Shown here: positions 1 through 11,799 of the stretch, piece after piece | How positions within the stretch are numbered: the stretch's first letter is position 1 | Layout: each line of letters begins with the position of its first letter | Source of the DNA: Corydoras sp. C115 | Taxonomy: Eukaryota; Chordata; Actinopteri; Siluriformes; Callichthyidae | Direction of reading: 5' to 3' | NCBI GenBank assembly: GCA_019802505.1 | Contig: JAFMOC010000037.1 | Location: 5,449,501-5,513,500, forward strand | Length of the DNA: 64,000 bases | Notes under the pieces: model-generated | What the model was told of the DNA's origin: nothing | The model's database searches: none | The model's input: the letters and a program-made list of their open reading frames with translations, nothing else | Translations under genes and position numbers: made by a program

Positions 1-348
1 ACACACACACACACAGATCTGCTCACAGTGGTTCCTTGCCACATGTTTCTGTGTAATTGTTATTTACACCAAGTCCTTGGCACATATCAGGACTGTTGGA
101 TCACACACATTTGCACCGACGAACACTAACACACAGCGGCCAGCTCTTAGTCAGACTACAGTAATTTGGAAGGATAATTTACTTACATGTTGAGCTGTGA
201 ACATAAAGCAAGTTACTTTCTTAATTTACTAGAAATTTACTAATAAACTGCACTATTTCTATTCATTAAAGTTCAATGCATTTCGTCTCTCATTCTATTG
301 TATTGTGCATTGCTTAACAGTTAGCTTCGAATACACAATCAACAAAAT
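1..348. other. Left edge, no gene seen
   Basis: A short CA microsatellite touches the left edge (1-14). The rest is AT-rich unique-looking sequence with no motif or frame I recognise. Confidence 0.5.
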
Positions 349-535
349 TGGGGTTCCCCATGCCCATCCAGGGGAGAACGTTTCGGGCATTGGGCAGACA
401 CACCCAGGACAGGGCAACAATCTATTGCTGGGCACACACACTCACTTAGAATAGCCAGTTAACCTTGAATTCATGTTTTTGGACTGTGGGAGGAAAACAA
501 AGGAAGCCCACACAGACATGATGAACATGCTAAGA
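349..535 (-). mobile_element. SINE-A fragment
   Basis: Begins in the GGTTCCCCATGCCCATCC part of the SINE 3-prime half and runs towards the head, but the tRNA-like head is missing. Near 520 it skips from the CACAGACATG block to GAACATGCTAA, an internal deletion. Confidence 0.8.
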
Positions 536-572
536 ATGGTCCCGCTGGTTCCCCATTTTTAAGTTTTTTGGC

Positions 573-774
573 ACTGGGCAGATAAACCCAGGACAGGGCG
601 CCAATCTATCTCTGGGCACACACACAATTCAATTTACCCTAAATCCATGTTTTTTGGCTGAAGGAGGAAACCCATGCGGACACGGAGAGCATGGAAACTC
701 CACCCAGATTGGGATTCGCACCTGGATCCCTAGCGCCGAGAGCGCCTGCTACCCACTAAGCCACCGTGCCGCCG
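573..774 (-). mobile_element. SINE-A, left arm of an inverted duplication
   Basis: Minus-strand SINE-A ending in the inverted head CCACTAAGCCACCGTGCCGCC. It shares a peculiar internal deletion (GGCTGAAGGAGGAAACCC replacing the usual longer block) with the plus-strand copy at 825-1009, so the two arms come from one copy and are not independent insertions. Confidence 0.85.
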
Positions 775-824
775 AGATGAATTTAAATGAATAAAATCCA
801 TAGTAAAGTTTTAAAATATTATCT

Positions 825-1222
825 TAGTGGGCTTAGTGGTGAGCACTGGGGATTCCCGGTTCAAATACCAATCTGGGTGGGGTTTCCATGTTCTCCCCGT
901 GTCCGCGTGGGTTTCCTCCTTCAGCCAAAAAACATGGATTTAAGGTAAATTGAATTGTGTACGTGCCCAGAGATAGATTGGCGCCCTGTCCTGGGTTTAT
1001 CTGCCCAGTCCAAAAACATGGCTCAAGGTCAATTGAATTCTCCAAATTACCCCATATAGAGTGTGTCTGTGTGAGTGAGTGTGTGCCCAGGGATAGATTT
1101 GCGCCCTGTCCTGGGTGTACGTTCCCAGCGCCTGAAACATTGTCCCCTGGATGGGCATTGAGTGGGCATTGAGCGACCCTAGTAGAGGATAAAGCAGAAG
1201 ATAATGGATGGATGGATGGATG
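825..1222 (+). mobile_element. SINE-A, right arm of the inverted duplication plus ordinary SINE body
   Basis: 825-1009 is the near-perfect reverse complement of 573-772. At 1009-1010 the sequence jumps back to the CCAAAAACATGG block and continues as a normal SINE-A body to a GGATGGATGG tail, so part of the body is present twice. Confidence 0.85.
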
Positions 1223-1824
1223 ATTTAGTCCCAACTAGAACAAGGTTTAAATGACGTTGAAAATAATAGACATCGGCTTTGAGTAAATTTAGTCTGTTTC
1301 TTTGGACTAAATCACTACCAAATCTGGAACTGGTGAGTTCCATCACTTGAACACTTACCTCAGATCTTTTCTTTGAATTGACCATTAACTGTGCTCTTTT
1401 TTTTAGAACCATTTTCTGTCAGAATGACTTCTCTGCTTTGGATCATTGTCCTGCTGCATGACCCAATTTCTCTTGGGGTTCAGTTCAAGGACAGACATCC
1501 TGACAGTTTCCTTGAGGAATTGCTGATATAATTATTATAAGAATGCATTATTTCATATGTTTGGCTTTAGTGGAGCAAAACAGGCCCGCGTTCTAATACG
1601 ACCTCCACCGCATATGTTCAGAAGCGTTCTGGTTTGGTCTTTGAACTTTAGACAACTTCAGACAGATAGCTGTGTTATTTTTAACGAACAGTGACAGAAC
1701 GTTCCCGTAGTAAAGCCTGTAAACTGATATCTTCCAAGTATCAGAATAAATATAAAAAAAAATATTTAAAAACCTAGCCACACACATGCGAATGTTCACT
1801 CACAGTGGAAAAAAACACCCGCTC
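1223..1824. other. Unique sequence, no gene seen
   Basis: AT-rich sequence with no recognised repeat. Short minus-strand frames here have no protein-family signature. Confidence 0.4.
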
Positions 1825-2240
1825 TCTCGCTCGCTCTCTCTCTCTCGCACACACACACACGCTCTCTTATCATCGCCGCCTGTTCCGCTGCCCTAAATTA
1901 TACACGGCTAAAAAAAGCCCACGCCCTCGTCCACAAACAGACTCGTTCTCTCGCTCTCCTCTCTCTCTCTCTCTCCCTCTCTTTTTCATTCTTTCTTTCT
2001 ATCTTTCACTCCCACAATCTCATTTTCTCCATCTTTTTTATCTTCCTCTTCATTAAATGCCAATGGCTCTAATCAGAACCTCTGCTGAATTCCACGTCTC
2101 TGACACAGGATTCAGACCCATACAGCGACGCCGAATTCGTGTGTTTCTCCAGGCAGTGTTCCACCCCCCTCCCACACACGCGTTCCTCTCTTTCCATCCG
2201 GTGCTAATCTCGCTCTCGCTCACAATCTCCAGCTCCTGAA
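1825..2240. repeat. CT-rich low-complexity tract
   Basis: Interrupted CT/CA microsatellites (about 1825-1862 and 1950-1985) lie in a pyrimidine-rich plus strand containing a few CpGs. The open plus frames (1805-2056 and 2057-2239) result from the pyrimidine bias. A promoter or 5-prime UTR on the minus strand is possible, but no core promoter element decides it. Confidence 0.5.
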
Positions 2241-2661
2241 AAAGAAAATGTATTTAGTCGGAAAGGATCTGTTGCATGCGTCCTTTCGTATTCTTTCGCT
2301 CGGTCGGTCTCGCTCTTCTGCCATGCCATGTGTTAAACTGGACCTCACGTGAGAATTCGGATCCAAAGTCCGCGATTGGGAACACTTTTTTTTTTTTTAA
2401 ACCTTTATTCGTAGTTCAGACTTTTCAATGAATTTGAACCTTGAATAAACCTGTATTTGAAGATTACATCATGATGTAGGGGGCAGTGGACCACACGGGC
2501 TGGATTAACACCAGGCGTGGCGTTTAAGTATTTATTTCGAGTATTTATAATTGCAAATGCATTTATATTTGTTTTAGTAGAACCCCCCACCAAACTATTG
2601 CAATTAGTGAAATAGATGGTTGTACCTTTGATTGCATTAGTAATCAAATGTTATCCAACTT
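2241..2661. other. Unique sequence, no gene seen
   Basis: A short CpG-containing stretch (2270-2370) is followed by a T tract at 2386-2398 and AT-rich sequence. No recognised repeat. Confidence 0.4.
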
Positions 2662-2969
2662 GGGTGGCACGCTAGCTTAGTGGTTAGCACGTTCACCTCT
2701 CAGCGCTGGGGATCCAGGTTCAATTCCTGATCTGGGTGGAATTTCCATGTTCTCTCCATGTCCGCATGGGTTTCCTCCAGGTTCTCTGGTTTCCTTCCAC
2801 AGTCCAAAATTATGAACTCAAGGTGCATTTGCTGCTCTAAATTGTCTCCATCTAGTGAGTGAGTGTGTCCAGTGATGGACTGGCAGCCTGTCCTGGGTGT
2901 ATCTGTTCAGTGCCTGAAACGTTCTCCCCTGGACAGGCGATTAAAAGCAAGATAATGAATGGATGGATG
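2662..2969 (+). mobile_element. SINE-A copy
   Basis: Nearly full length: tRNA-like head (TAGCTTAGTGGTTAGCACG, then a B box), central GGGTTTCCTCC block, and tail GATAATGAATGGATGG. Moderately diverged. Confidence 0.85.
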
Positions 2970-2996
2970 TTATCAAATATCCTAATTAATATTAAC

Positions 2997-3228
2997 CATT
3001 CATTCAATCATTATCTTTCACTTTATCCTCTACTAGGGTCAGGGGGGGGCCTCATGCCCATCCAGGGAAGAACATTATAGGCACTGGGAGGATACTCCCA
3101 GGACAGGGAGTAATTAGGAGTAACAGGGGCAATTGAGAACATTCAATTAACGGGGAGAACATGGAAACTCCACCCAGATCAGGATTCGAACCTGGATCCC
3201 CAGTGTAATAACCACTAAGCTGTGCCTT
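2997..3228 (-). mobile_element. SINE-A copy with internal deletion
   Basis: Inverted tail (CATTCATTCAATCATTATC) to inverted head (ACCACTAAGC). The middle of the element is deleted around 3120-3150. Confidence 0.8.
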
Positions 3229-3234
3229 CTAATA

Positions 3235-3554
3235 TTCCATTCATCCATTATCTTCCGCTTTATCCTCTACTAGGGTCGCGGGGGTGTTCCCCATGCCCAT
3301 CTAGGGGAAAACGTTTCGGGCACACACTCGCTGGGCACACACTCACTCACACAGACACACTCTATATGGGGCAAATTGGAGAATTCTATTGACCTTGATC
3401 CATGTTTTTGGACTGTGGGAGGAAACCGGAGAACCTGGAGGAAACCCACGTGGACACAGGGAGAACATGGAAACTCCACCCAGATTGGGATTTGAACCAG
3501 GAATCCCTAGCGCTGAGAGGAGAACATGCTAATCACTAAGCCACCGTGCCGCCC
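3235..3554 (-). mobile_element. SINE-A copy
   Basis: Inverted tail at the left and head GCCACCGTGCCGCCC at the right. Only 6 bp separate it from the previous inverted copy, so three SINE-A copies (+, -, -) sit in under 900 bp. Confidence 0.85.
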
Positions 3555-4104
3555 ACGTCTAATATTAATCATCTTATATAATTATAGTGTTCATCTGAAC
3601 TCAGTCTTTGCAAATACATGATCGGCTGATTTAAAAAACATATATATATATATATATTTTAAGTCTAGACTTGTGGCTCAGACCTTCTCATTGTGTGGTT
3701 TGGGTGATTCAAGTGTGATGGGGATTTACTTTCAGGAGATCAGGGTCATACTGGCACACTTGCCATGTCAGGGTGAGACCTGACCCTACAGAGGGAAAGG
3801 GAGGGCATCTCAGCATCTCAGTCTTTTACTGCCTTCATGCTCTCAGCTCTAACCCTGTCTGCCCAAGGGCTTCAATAATCTGTTCCCCGCCCGGGATGTT
3901 ATCACCTGCACGTGCCGTCACCACTCAAGCTCCTCTTGAGCTATATTTCCGCGCAGGAGTGGCAGGTGCCCAGCAATCTGGCTGGCACGATCGGCTTGCC
4001 CGGCCCTCCTCCACTTTCCGTTTCCCTTTCATCTGGACTGGCCAGAGCCAAAATATCACACAATAAGGATTGAGGACAGGATTTATCAGCCACATGAAAA
4101 GAAT
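3555..4104. other. Unique sequence, no gene seen
   Basis: A (TA)n run at 3641-3657 and, at 3770-4060, a GC-richer unique stretch with open frames on both strands but no family match. Repeat or ancient non-coding DNA cannot be told apart here. Confidence 0.35.
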
Positions 4105-4477
4105 CCGGGCGGCACAGTGGCTTAGTGGGTAACAAGTTCACCTCTCAGTGCAGGGGATCCAGGTTTGAATCCCAATCTTGGTGGACTCTCCATGTTCTCT
4201 TCATGTTCGCGTGGGTTTCCCCTGGGTTTGTCCCCTGTTTCCTCCCATAGTCCAAAATACATGGATCAAGGTCAATTGAATGCTCCAAATTGCCCCCAAA
4301 TAGTGTGTGTGAGTGAGTGTGTGCTGAGTTATAGATTGGCGCCCTGTCCTAGGTATCTACCTAGTGTCCAAATCGTTCTCCCCTGGATGGGCATGGGGAA
4401 CCACCCCCCCCCCCATTCCGCGACCCTAGCAGAGGATTAAACGGAAGATAATGAATGAATGAATGAATGAATGAATT
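4105..4477 (+). mobile_element. SINE-A copy with 8-bp TSD
   Basis: Full-length SINE-A with a GAAT tail. AAAAGAAT occurs immediately before (4097-4104) and after (4478-4485), a target-site duplication. Confidence 0.88.
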
Positions 4478-4542
4478 AAAAGAATACATTCACATTTTGC
4501 ATTACATAACTGTCACCAGCACCCTGTTGTTGGTACTATTGT

Positions 4543-4546
4543 ATAT

Positions 4547-4583
<37 letters not shown>

Positions 4584-4594
4584 TTCTCTCTCTC
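4543..4594. repeat. (CT)n microsatellite
   Basis: CT dinucleotide run interrupted by single T insertions. Confidence 0.95.
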
Positions 4595-4797
4595 TGCTCC
4601 TCATATCACCTGTAACCAAAGCAGAGGTTCTCAAGGAGCTTCAGACATTCAGGTGCATATTTTTATCTGTACGCTGTTGTGGGAATAGATATTTGTAATT
4701 CAGCAGTAAATTCAAAGTGTGTTTGTTGTCTTTTTCTTGTAATTCTGCCGCAGTATCAGTTTTATTTTTTGTATTGAGTTGTTTTGTATGTATTTCC

Positions 4798-5143
4798 ATC
4801 CATTCATCCATCCATCCACCATCTTCCACTTAATCCTACACTAGTGACACAGGGAGGTTCCCCAAGCACATCCAGGGTAGAACATTTCGGGCGCTGGGCA
4901 GATACACCCATGACAGGGCGCCAATCTATCACTGGGCACACTCACTCACAAAGACACACTCTATATGGTGGAAGAATTCAATTGACCTTGACCTTGACTG
5001 TGGGAGGAAACCGGAGAACCCAGAGGAAACCCACACAGACACAGGGAGAACATGGAAACTCCACCCAGATCAAGATTCAAACCTGGATCCCCAGCGCTGA
5101 GAGGCGAACGTGCCAATCACTAGGCCACCCGTGCTGCCCGTTG
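4798..5143 (-). mobile_element. SINE-A copy with 9-bp TSD
   Basis: Inverted full-length SINE-A. TGTATTTCC at 4789-4797 is repeated at 5144-5152. Confidence 0.88.
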
Positions 5144-5319
5144 TGTATTTCCTTCATGTCCAAATCACATTGGATTTTTTTCATTATTCATAGTCTCAGA
5201 AAGCTCAAAGGTCACTCTCAGTGTATTTGTTTGCTTGTGCTCTGATTTCAGGGTGTTCTTTTCAATACTAAATCAGGGTGTTTCAGGGTGTTCTTTTCAA
5301 TACTTATTTTAATCTGATG

Positions 5320-5560
5320 CCTCTGGACCCGACCCTGTTCACTTCCAATGTCTGAAAAAGGAAGCAAACCTGTTATGGGATCTAAAACTTTTCAGTCTCT
5401 TTGGTGCAAACATCAGAAAAAGTTGTATTTCCTCCAACGGTTCTACAAACTGCTATATTTCTACTAGAATTTGCATGGAACGCTTGGCTTGGGCTTGACG
5501 CTTACAATTTATAAGGAAATACAACAAGACATGCAGCGCTGCACTTAACTATAGCAACAT
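5320..5560 (+). mobile_element. Probable LINE ORF2 C-terminal remnant
   Basis: The frame through 5417-5453 reads KKLYFLQRFYKL, which resembles the RLYFLRRLRKF motif near the C-terminus of fish non-LTR retrotransposon proteins. Only this patch is recognisable and stop codons follow, so the call rests on a short match. Confidence 0.4.
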
Positions 5561-5586
5561 GAGTGCTCTAGCTTTCTCTGATAAAC

Positions 5587-5794
5587 TACATTTACATTTT
5601 GGTCATTTAGCAGACGCTTTTATCCAAACCAACTTACAAGGTGAGCACAGGGTTAATCACAACAACCCTGGAGCAATGAGGGTTAAGGGCCTTGCCTAAG
5701 GACCTCCATTGGTAACTTCAGTGGACCTGGGATTTGAACCCTCAACCTTCAGATTGATAGCCCAACACCCTAACCACTGAGCTACCCTGCTCTT
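5587..5794 (-). mobile_element. SINE-B (short tRNA SINE)
   Basis: Reads on the minus strand from GGTAGCTCAGTGGTTAGGGTGTTGGG (A box TAGCTCAGTGGT), through the B box GGTTCAAATCC and a CCTTGAGCAAGGCCCTTAACC-like block, to the AAAAGCGTCTGCTAAATGACC tail shared by short tRNA SINEs of many fishes (HAmo-like). Tail and head are both present. Confidence 0.85.
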
Positions 5795-6040
5795 AAACTA
5801 TTAATTCAAACTAAAATATTTGAAAGTGCTGTTTCACAAAGACAGTCATTTGTTCCTTTGTTCATTATTTCTTTTGAGGAAAGCCAAAGTTCATATTTTT
5901 AACTTTTCAACCTTCTCAGTGCTGGTGATCTGACACAGGCAGCATATTGCTTACAACCTAAAAAGTATTTTTTAATGCAAAGGGGCTGATGAATGCAATG
6001 CCACACTGGACTTGCTGGCTCTACAGAGTAGGCTTCGGTT
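5795..6040. other. Unique sequence, no gene seen
   Basis: AT-rich, no repeat recognised. Confidence 0.4.
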
Positions 6041-6333
6041 TAGCTGTTAATCACTGTGGTTCACCTATGCCATGTCCGCAGTGATTTATTTATTTTGCAT
6101 ACTCTTCTTACACACAGAGGAATGTGTTCTCCACATTTAACCCATCTGTACAGTGAACCACACACTTGTGAAGTGAACACATGTGCCCTGAGAAGTGGGC
6201 ATCCTTGTACACAGTGTCCGGGAAGCAATTGGGTTTAGATGCCTTGCCCAAGCGCACTTCAGCGGTAGGACCGGGAATCGAACCAGAGACCTTCGAAAGG
6301 CTGGTTCCTTAACCCCAAACCTACAACTGCCCC
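6041..6333 (-). mobile_element. SINE-C copy
   Basis: Contains the widely shared fish block GTGTTCTCCACATTTAACCC, then GATGCCTTGCCCAAGCGCAC and an inverted B-box region (GGAATCGAACCAGAGACC). On the minus strand the head would be TTGTGGCTAAGGAACCA-like, as seen in the copy at 23663. Confidence 0.75.
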
Positions 6334-6971
6334 AACTTAACTATAAGCAAGTGCAGGTCACATCGACCTTACGAAATTTTGACATTGTGACTGTAAAACA
6401 CAGGAGTCGTATGTATTTACACACTGTGAGGAAGCTGTGCACTTACATTTAGGTGATTTTTAAAAGACACGACTCTGCTTTCCAAGTATAGACAAACTTC
6501 TGCCTCGCACTGGCAAGGTCACCTCTATCATGACAGCTACCGACCTCGAAAGATGAGGGCTGGCAGATGCTTCCTGTGCGAAGTCAGCCTTAAAGGCAGT
6601 TATCTTATCAAATTGCTGTTAGGGCAAAGTCATAGGATGCTTTAGATCTTGAGGAACAAAAAGGAATGATAATTTATTTCACCACAGCCACCGAATGCTG
6701 GCTATTTATTAGGGTTCCTCTCTGTTGATAATGCAAAGATCTTAAAAAGCAAGTAGCTCTTTAAAGCTTTTATGTTGCATGCCACAAACGATAGCTTGGC
6801 TCATGACAGTTTGAAAATTACAGCCTTGTTCCAAACAATCTGCCTTAATTTTTTTCTTTTTACTTTCCTACCTTTCCTTTATCTTCATCCTGTATTTCTG
6901 TTCATCCAACTATTATTTTTAGCAGTAATCTTATATATACAAAGATGTGTTATAAAGAACGATTTGGGTGA
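6334..6971. other. Unique sequence, no gene seen
   Basis: No recognised repeat. The plus frame reaching 6772-7197 ends inside the following SINE and is not a gene. Confidence 0.4.
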
Positions 6972-7217
6972 TGGGCAGATACACCCAGAACAGGGCGCTA
7001 ATCCATCACTGGGCACACACTCACTCACACAGACACAATCTATATATCAGGCAATTTTAGTGTATCCAATTCACCTTGAATTCATGTTTTTGGACTGTGG
7101 GAGGAAACCGGAGAACCAAGAGGAAACCCATGCAGACACGGGGAGAACATGGAAACTCCACCCAGATTGGGATTCAAACCTGGATCCCCAGCACTGAGGT
7201 CATGCTAACCACTAACC
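6972..7217 (-). mobile_element. SINE-A, 3-prime-truncated
   Basis: Starts abruptly at the GGGCAGATACACCCAG block and lacks the tail. The inverted head is cut at GCTAACCACTAACC. Confidence 0.8.
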
Positions 7218-7291
7218 TGAAGATCTAAGGCCAACTGAAAAGGAAGTTCTTCAGTCTCTAGAATAACACAATGTAACTATCCTTATTAAAG

Positions 7292-7428
7292 TTCATCCAT
7301 TCATTATCTTCTCTACTTAATCCTCTACTAGGGTCACACTTTTTGGGTCGCGGGGGTTCCTCATGCCTATCCAGGGTAGAACGTTTCATGTGCTAGGCAG
7401 ATGTACAGGGCACCAGTCCATCACTGGG

Positions 7429-7473
<45 letters not shown>

Positions 7474-7665
7474 ACATTATATGGGGCAATTTAGAGCATT
7501 CAATTTAACTTGAATCCATGTTTTTGGACTGTGGAAGGAAACTGGAGAACCCAGAAGAAACCCACGCAGACACAGGGAGAACATGGAAACACCTCCCAGA
7601 TTTGGATTCAAACCCTGATCCCCAGCGCTGAGAGGCGAACGTGCTAACCACTAAGCCACCGTGCC
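7292..7665 (-). mobile_element. SINE-A copy with internal CA expansion
   Basis: Full-length inverted copy. The CACACTCACTCACAC region inside the SINE has grown to a (CA)n run at about 7431-7462, showing how this family can seed microsatellites. Confidence 0.87.
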
Positions 7666-7699
7666 AAAATATTAATTAATATTTGAATGGTAATTAGAT

Positions 7700-8052
7700 C
7701 ATGTGGTTTAGTGGTTAGCATGTTTGCCTCTCAGTGCTGGGCTTCAAGGTCCGAATTTTAATCTGGGTAGAGTTTTCATCTTTTCCCCATGTCTGCATGG
7801 GTTTCCTTCGGGTTCACTAGTTTCCTTCCACAGTCCAAAGATATAGATTTAGGGTAAATTTAATGCTCTAAATTGCCCAATATAGAGTGTATGTGTCTGT
7901 GTGAGAGTGAGTGTACTCAGTGATAGATTGCCGCCCTGTCCTGGGTGTATCTGCCCAGCACCCGAAACATTCTCCCCTGGATGGGCATGCGGAACCCCCC
8001 CCCACCCCTGCGACCCTAGTAGAGGATAAAGCAGAATATAATGGATGGATGA
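7700..8052 (+). mobile_element. SINE-A copy
   Basis: Head GTGGTTTAGTGGTTAGCATG to tail ATAATGGATGGATG. It faces away from the copy ending at 7665, so the two heads are about 35 bp apart. Confidence 0.85.
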
Positions 8053-8580
8053 ATAAATTAGATGATACTGATAAATTTAAACAGGCAAAAAAAAAGGCAA
8101 GACAACTTGAACCCAGTAGAATCTGAGAAGGTAAAGTTTAGTAAATATCACGTCATATAACTGAAAAGTCTGAAATGAACTATGTGAATATGCTACAAGA
8201 AGAATGGAACGGATTTTATGACCTGTTTGAATCCCCAATTTTTCAGAGCTAGTGTCAGTCCATAAATCACACTGTTCTCCTACTGTCTAGGACCAAGGTG
8301 AGGAGAATAATCGCCAAAACAAATGCCTGAAAAGTCTGCATTCCAGACGGCATTCCATCTATGTTCTGCAGTCTATGCTCGATGATTCCGATCTATTCAT
8401 TCCTTTCTTTCAGTGAGCAATCTTCTATTCTACCTTTTTAATTACGAAAAGTCAAGTATTAAGATTGAAAATAAGACCAGAAAAACGTTTATCAGTCCCA
8501 CCAGGAAAGGGATGGTATTGCACAAGTAGAATACAGGAAAATGTGATAAAAATGATACAATAAAATATAATAAATTATAT
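8053..8580. other. Unique sequence, no gene seen
   Basis: AT-rich, no repeat recognised. Confidence 0.4.
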
Positions 8581-8950
8581 GCTGATGGTGGCTAAGTGGT
8601 TAGCACATTCTCCTCTCATCTCTAGGGATTCCAGGTTTGAATCCCAATCTGGGTGGAGTTTCCATGTTCTCCCCGCATCCATATGGGTTTCCTCTGGGTT
8701 CTCCGGTTTCCTCCCACTGTCAAAAAACATGGATCAAGGTCAATTGAATTCTCCAAATTGCCCCATATAGAGTGTGTTTGCGTGAGTGAGTGTGTGCCCA
8801 ACGATAGATTGGCGCCCTGTCCTGGGTGTTTCTGCCCAGCGACCGAAAATATGCCCAGGCTGAGTGTAGACAGCAATTGAAACATTCTTCACTGAATGGG
8901 CATGGGGAACCCCCTCCATAACCCTAGAATAGGATTAAGTGAATGGATGG
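8581..8950 (+). mobile_element. SINE-A copy, probable 7-bp TSD
   Basis: Full-length with a short insertion near 8855-8890. ATTATAT flanks both ends (8574-8580 and 8951-8957), but the AT-rich setting makes this TSD weaker evidence. Confidence 0.85.
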
Positions 8951-8957
8951 ATTATAT

Positions 8958-9460
8958 ACTGACCAACCTCTTTTTCAATCGCTTTAACCTAATCATAAAA
9001 TCCCTGAAGCATCATCTTAAAGACATCATTAAATGGTGTTTGGTCACGTTTGACCTGCTGTGATTTAGTTGTATTAGGGATGACTATTTCTGGTCTTGTG
9101 CAAATCACTGTTCACCCTGAATGGAAGGACACATGCTTTTTATAGACTACGGCTCACCGTGTAATCCTGTGGTTGTCACTAAACTTGCAAAGTACATCTA
9201 TGAGCTCTTTGCTTTGTTCTATCCACATTCGAATCTATATACAGTATCTAAACTCTATTGGATGAACACCATAAAAATAATAAAATTCTAAAAATAATAT
9301 GCACTTCATGAAAAATTCAACATTATAAAACAGGTAGTTCCATTCCTTTGTCCTTTGTCCAGCCGTGACATTATTGACAATAACACACACCTCTGGACGC
9401 TTCACACTGTTATCAGGGCATGATATACAATACATTATTTAAAATCATGTACCATAAATG
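8958..9460. other. Unique sequence, no gene seen
   Basis: No repeat recognised. Confidence 0.4.
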
Positions 9461-9600
9461 GTTTTCCCCGTGTCCGCATGGGTTTCCTCCGGGATCTCCG
9501 GTTTCCTCCAACAGTCCAAAAACATGGATCAAGGTCAATTGGATTTTCCAAATTGCCCCATATAGAGTGTGTTTGTGTGAGTGAGTGTGTGCCCAGTGAC
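9461..9600 (+). mobile_element. SINE-A central fragment
   Basis: Only the CCCCGTGTCCGCATGGG to GAGTGTGTGCCCAGTGA segment is present. Head and tail are missing. Confidence 0.8.
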
Positions 9601-9635
9601 TATAGTTCAGACTATATCACATTTATAAATCAAAC

Positions 9636-9890
9636 CTTTCATCCATCCATTATCATCCACTTTTAACCTATTCAAGGTTAGTGTGGGGGGTCCCACGGAG
9701 AACGTTTCGGGTGCTGGGCAGATACACCCGGGACAGGATGCCAATCTATTGCTGGTCACACTCATTCACTTAGAATAGCCTGTTTACCTTGAATCCATGT
9801 TTTTGGACTTTGCGTGGAAAACAAAGAAACTGGAGGAAGCCCATATAGACATGGAGAACATGCTAACCAGTAAACCACTGTGCTATCCTG
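9636..9890 (-). mobile_element. SINE-A copy with internal deletions
   Basis: Inverted tail and a recognisable inverted head (GTAAACCACTGTGC). The body is shortened by about 90 bp. Confidence 0.8.
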
Positions 9891-9949
9891 ACTCAAATCT
9901 TGTTTTTTTTTTTTGTAGTGTGTTTGTAAAAATAGGTGAAAGAGGTGTA

Positions 9950-10123
9950 ATGGCACCCCGCTACGTGTCGTGCCAAACACCTCTTTCCCATGATTTATTC
10001 ACAATAATGCACGCCCTGTTGTACCTTTTTGCTTTATTGAACTTCAGCAGTGACAAAGGAAATAGGAGATGGTGGGGGATTAGTTTAATTCCTGTATTCG
10101 CTTTCTTGCTGTAGATTAGGAGC
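9950..10123. other. Unique sequence, candidate non-coding constraint
   Basis: A repeat-free, complex stretch around 9990-10060 (TTTATTCACAATAATGCACG and following). It is not coding in any frame I recognise. Constraint is a guess based only on its complexity. Confidence 0.15.
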
Positions 10124-10300
10124 GAGTGGTAGCTCAGTGGTTTAGGTGTTGGGCTAACAATCCAAAGTTTGTGGGTTCAAATCCCTGGTTCACTGAAGTT
10201 ACCAATGTGGGTCCTTGAGCAAGACCTTTAACCCTCATTGCTCCAGGGATGCTGTATGTAACCCTGTGTTCTGACCCCAAACATTAAGTTTGGATACTTT
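10124..10300 (+). mobile_element. SINE-B copy, 3-prime truncated
   Basis: Head GTGGTAGCTCAGTGG and B box GGTTCAAATCC are intact. The element fades after the CTGTATGTAACCCTGTG block and the usual tail is absent. Confidence 0.82.
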
Positions 10301-10770
10301 AGTAAGTTGTATTGTATTGTATAGTGTAAAGTTAACAGATTCCTTAGACACAAATCTGTACATTGCTGCATTAACCAAGGTCCAAGCAAAAGAAAACTTC
10401 TCATGCTCACTTAGTCCTAGGATTCGGACAATTTCGGGTGCAAACCTAACAAGTACAGGCTGTAATATAGTTTGAATAATCACTTATAAGACGGCAACAG
10501 ATTTTAAGACTTGTCAGAAGTCTTGTCTTGTCACAGAAACATTACAAACTGTACGGAAACCCCAAACCTTTTTTGGCGACAAACAGCTGTTCTAAACATT
10601 TATAGCTACGATTACTGTATGTACAAACAATGCTTCTTAATTTACTTATTTCTCCCGAGAGTCACAAATTGCAGGTGTGAATTTCCTCATCAGCATGGAG
10701 CGGAAGATTAGGCCACGTTGCGCTAGTTAAGTGTGAGCACCGTGCTGCTCTCTGCTGCTTAGCGAGTGTG
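10301..10770. other. Unique sequence, no gene seen
   Basis: No recognised repeat. Overlapping short frames on both strands carry no family signature. Confidence 0.35.
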
Positions 10771-10782
10771 TAGGTGTGTGTG

Positions 10783-10817
<35 letters not shown>

Positions 10818-10855
10818 GGGTGTGTGTGTGTGTGGGGGGGTGTGTGTGTGTGGCA
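10771..10855. repeat. (TG)n microsatellite, interrupted by G runs
   Basis: TG run broken by AGGGG and GGGGGG interruptions. Confidence 0.95.
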
Positions 10856-11021
10856 CAGCTCAGTCAAGTGTGGAGATAAGAAGCGCGTCTCAGGCCTCAG
10901 TGGTGCTATGTGTGTGCGTTTATGTGTGTCTTGAGAGGATTAGCAAGGCCGGGGGCCGTGTAGGGGAGGGGGAACAAAACGCCTTAGGGGCAGAGATGCT
11001 CACAGGAGTACGCACACACAC

Positions 11022-11025
11022 AAAT

Positions 11026-11063
<38 letters not shown>
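11022..11063. repeat. (CA)n microsatellite
   Basis: About 20 CA units. The TG tract 170 bp upstream and this CA tract are complementary and could pair. Confidence 0.95.
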
Positions 11064-11064
<1 letters not shown>

Positions 11065-11799
11065 AGATCGGCGGTTTGGTTTCCTATTAGTGCCCTTAGT
11101 TTCGACTTCTTTCTGAGTTCTTTCCTGAGACTCCATTTCACTCCGAGCTGATTATCACTAGTCACTAATCTCGCTATAGCTGTTGACTAATTACTTAGAA
11201 GCCCGTTCAAATTTATTGATCTTGCCATCTGTTCTGAATTATCACACTGTATTGTGGCTAAACTGTTTCGTTTTGCATTGTGCGTGTATGCAGCAGGTAC
11301 CCATATAACTGCTATTTAGCTCAAGGGACCTTGACTCAGTCCTTGCCTCTGGGTATTGTTTACACATTAGCATGTTCTCCCCATTATTTGCCTCCCAACT
11401 CCGGTGTGATAGTTTTTTGCAGGTTCTCTCCAGCCCTCTTTGTTTAGCATGAGTTTGGAACCAGAATTAGGACTTCAGAAAATGGCTTTACAGGTGGATA
11501 ATTCCAGATCCGGGCTTTGAGGCTGACGGTCACAAGCCAGCGCCTTTCAGAAGCGTTGAGCTGAGTTCGAGCTCCGGCTTTAAGATTGATTTTTGTTCAT
11601 TAGAGGGTAAAGTTCAACACCTACATCCAGTGGATTCAGAGAATTAATGCAATTAATGGACCAGTTGTGCACAGTTGGAAAATTGACATGATATAAGGTC
11701 AATGCCTTCTTTCTGTAAAATTTGCATTAAATCGTTTCCTACTCATTTATCTGCAGTAACATTGCTCTGCTCTGGATTCTATGTCTGAAACACTGGAAT
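11064..11799. other. Unique sequence, no gene seen
   Basis: No recognised repeat or frame. Confidence 0.35.
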
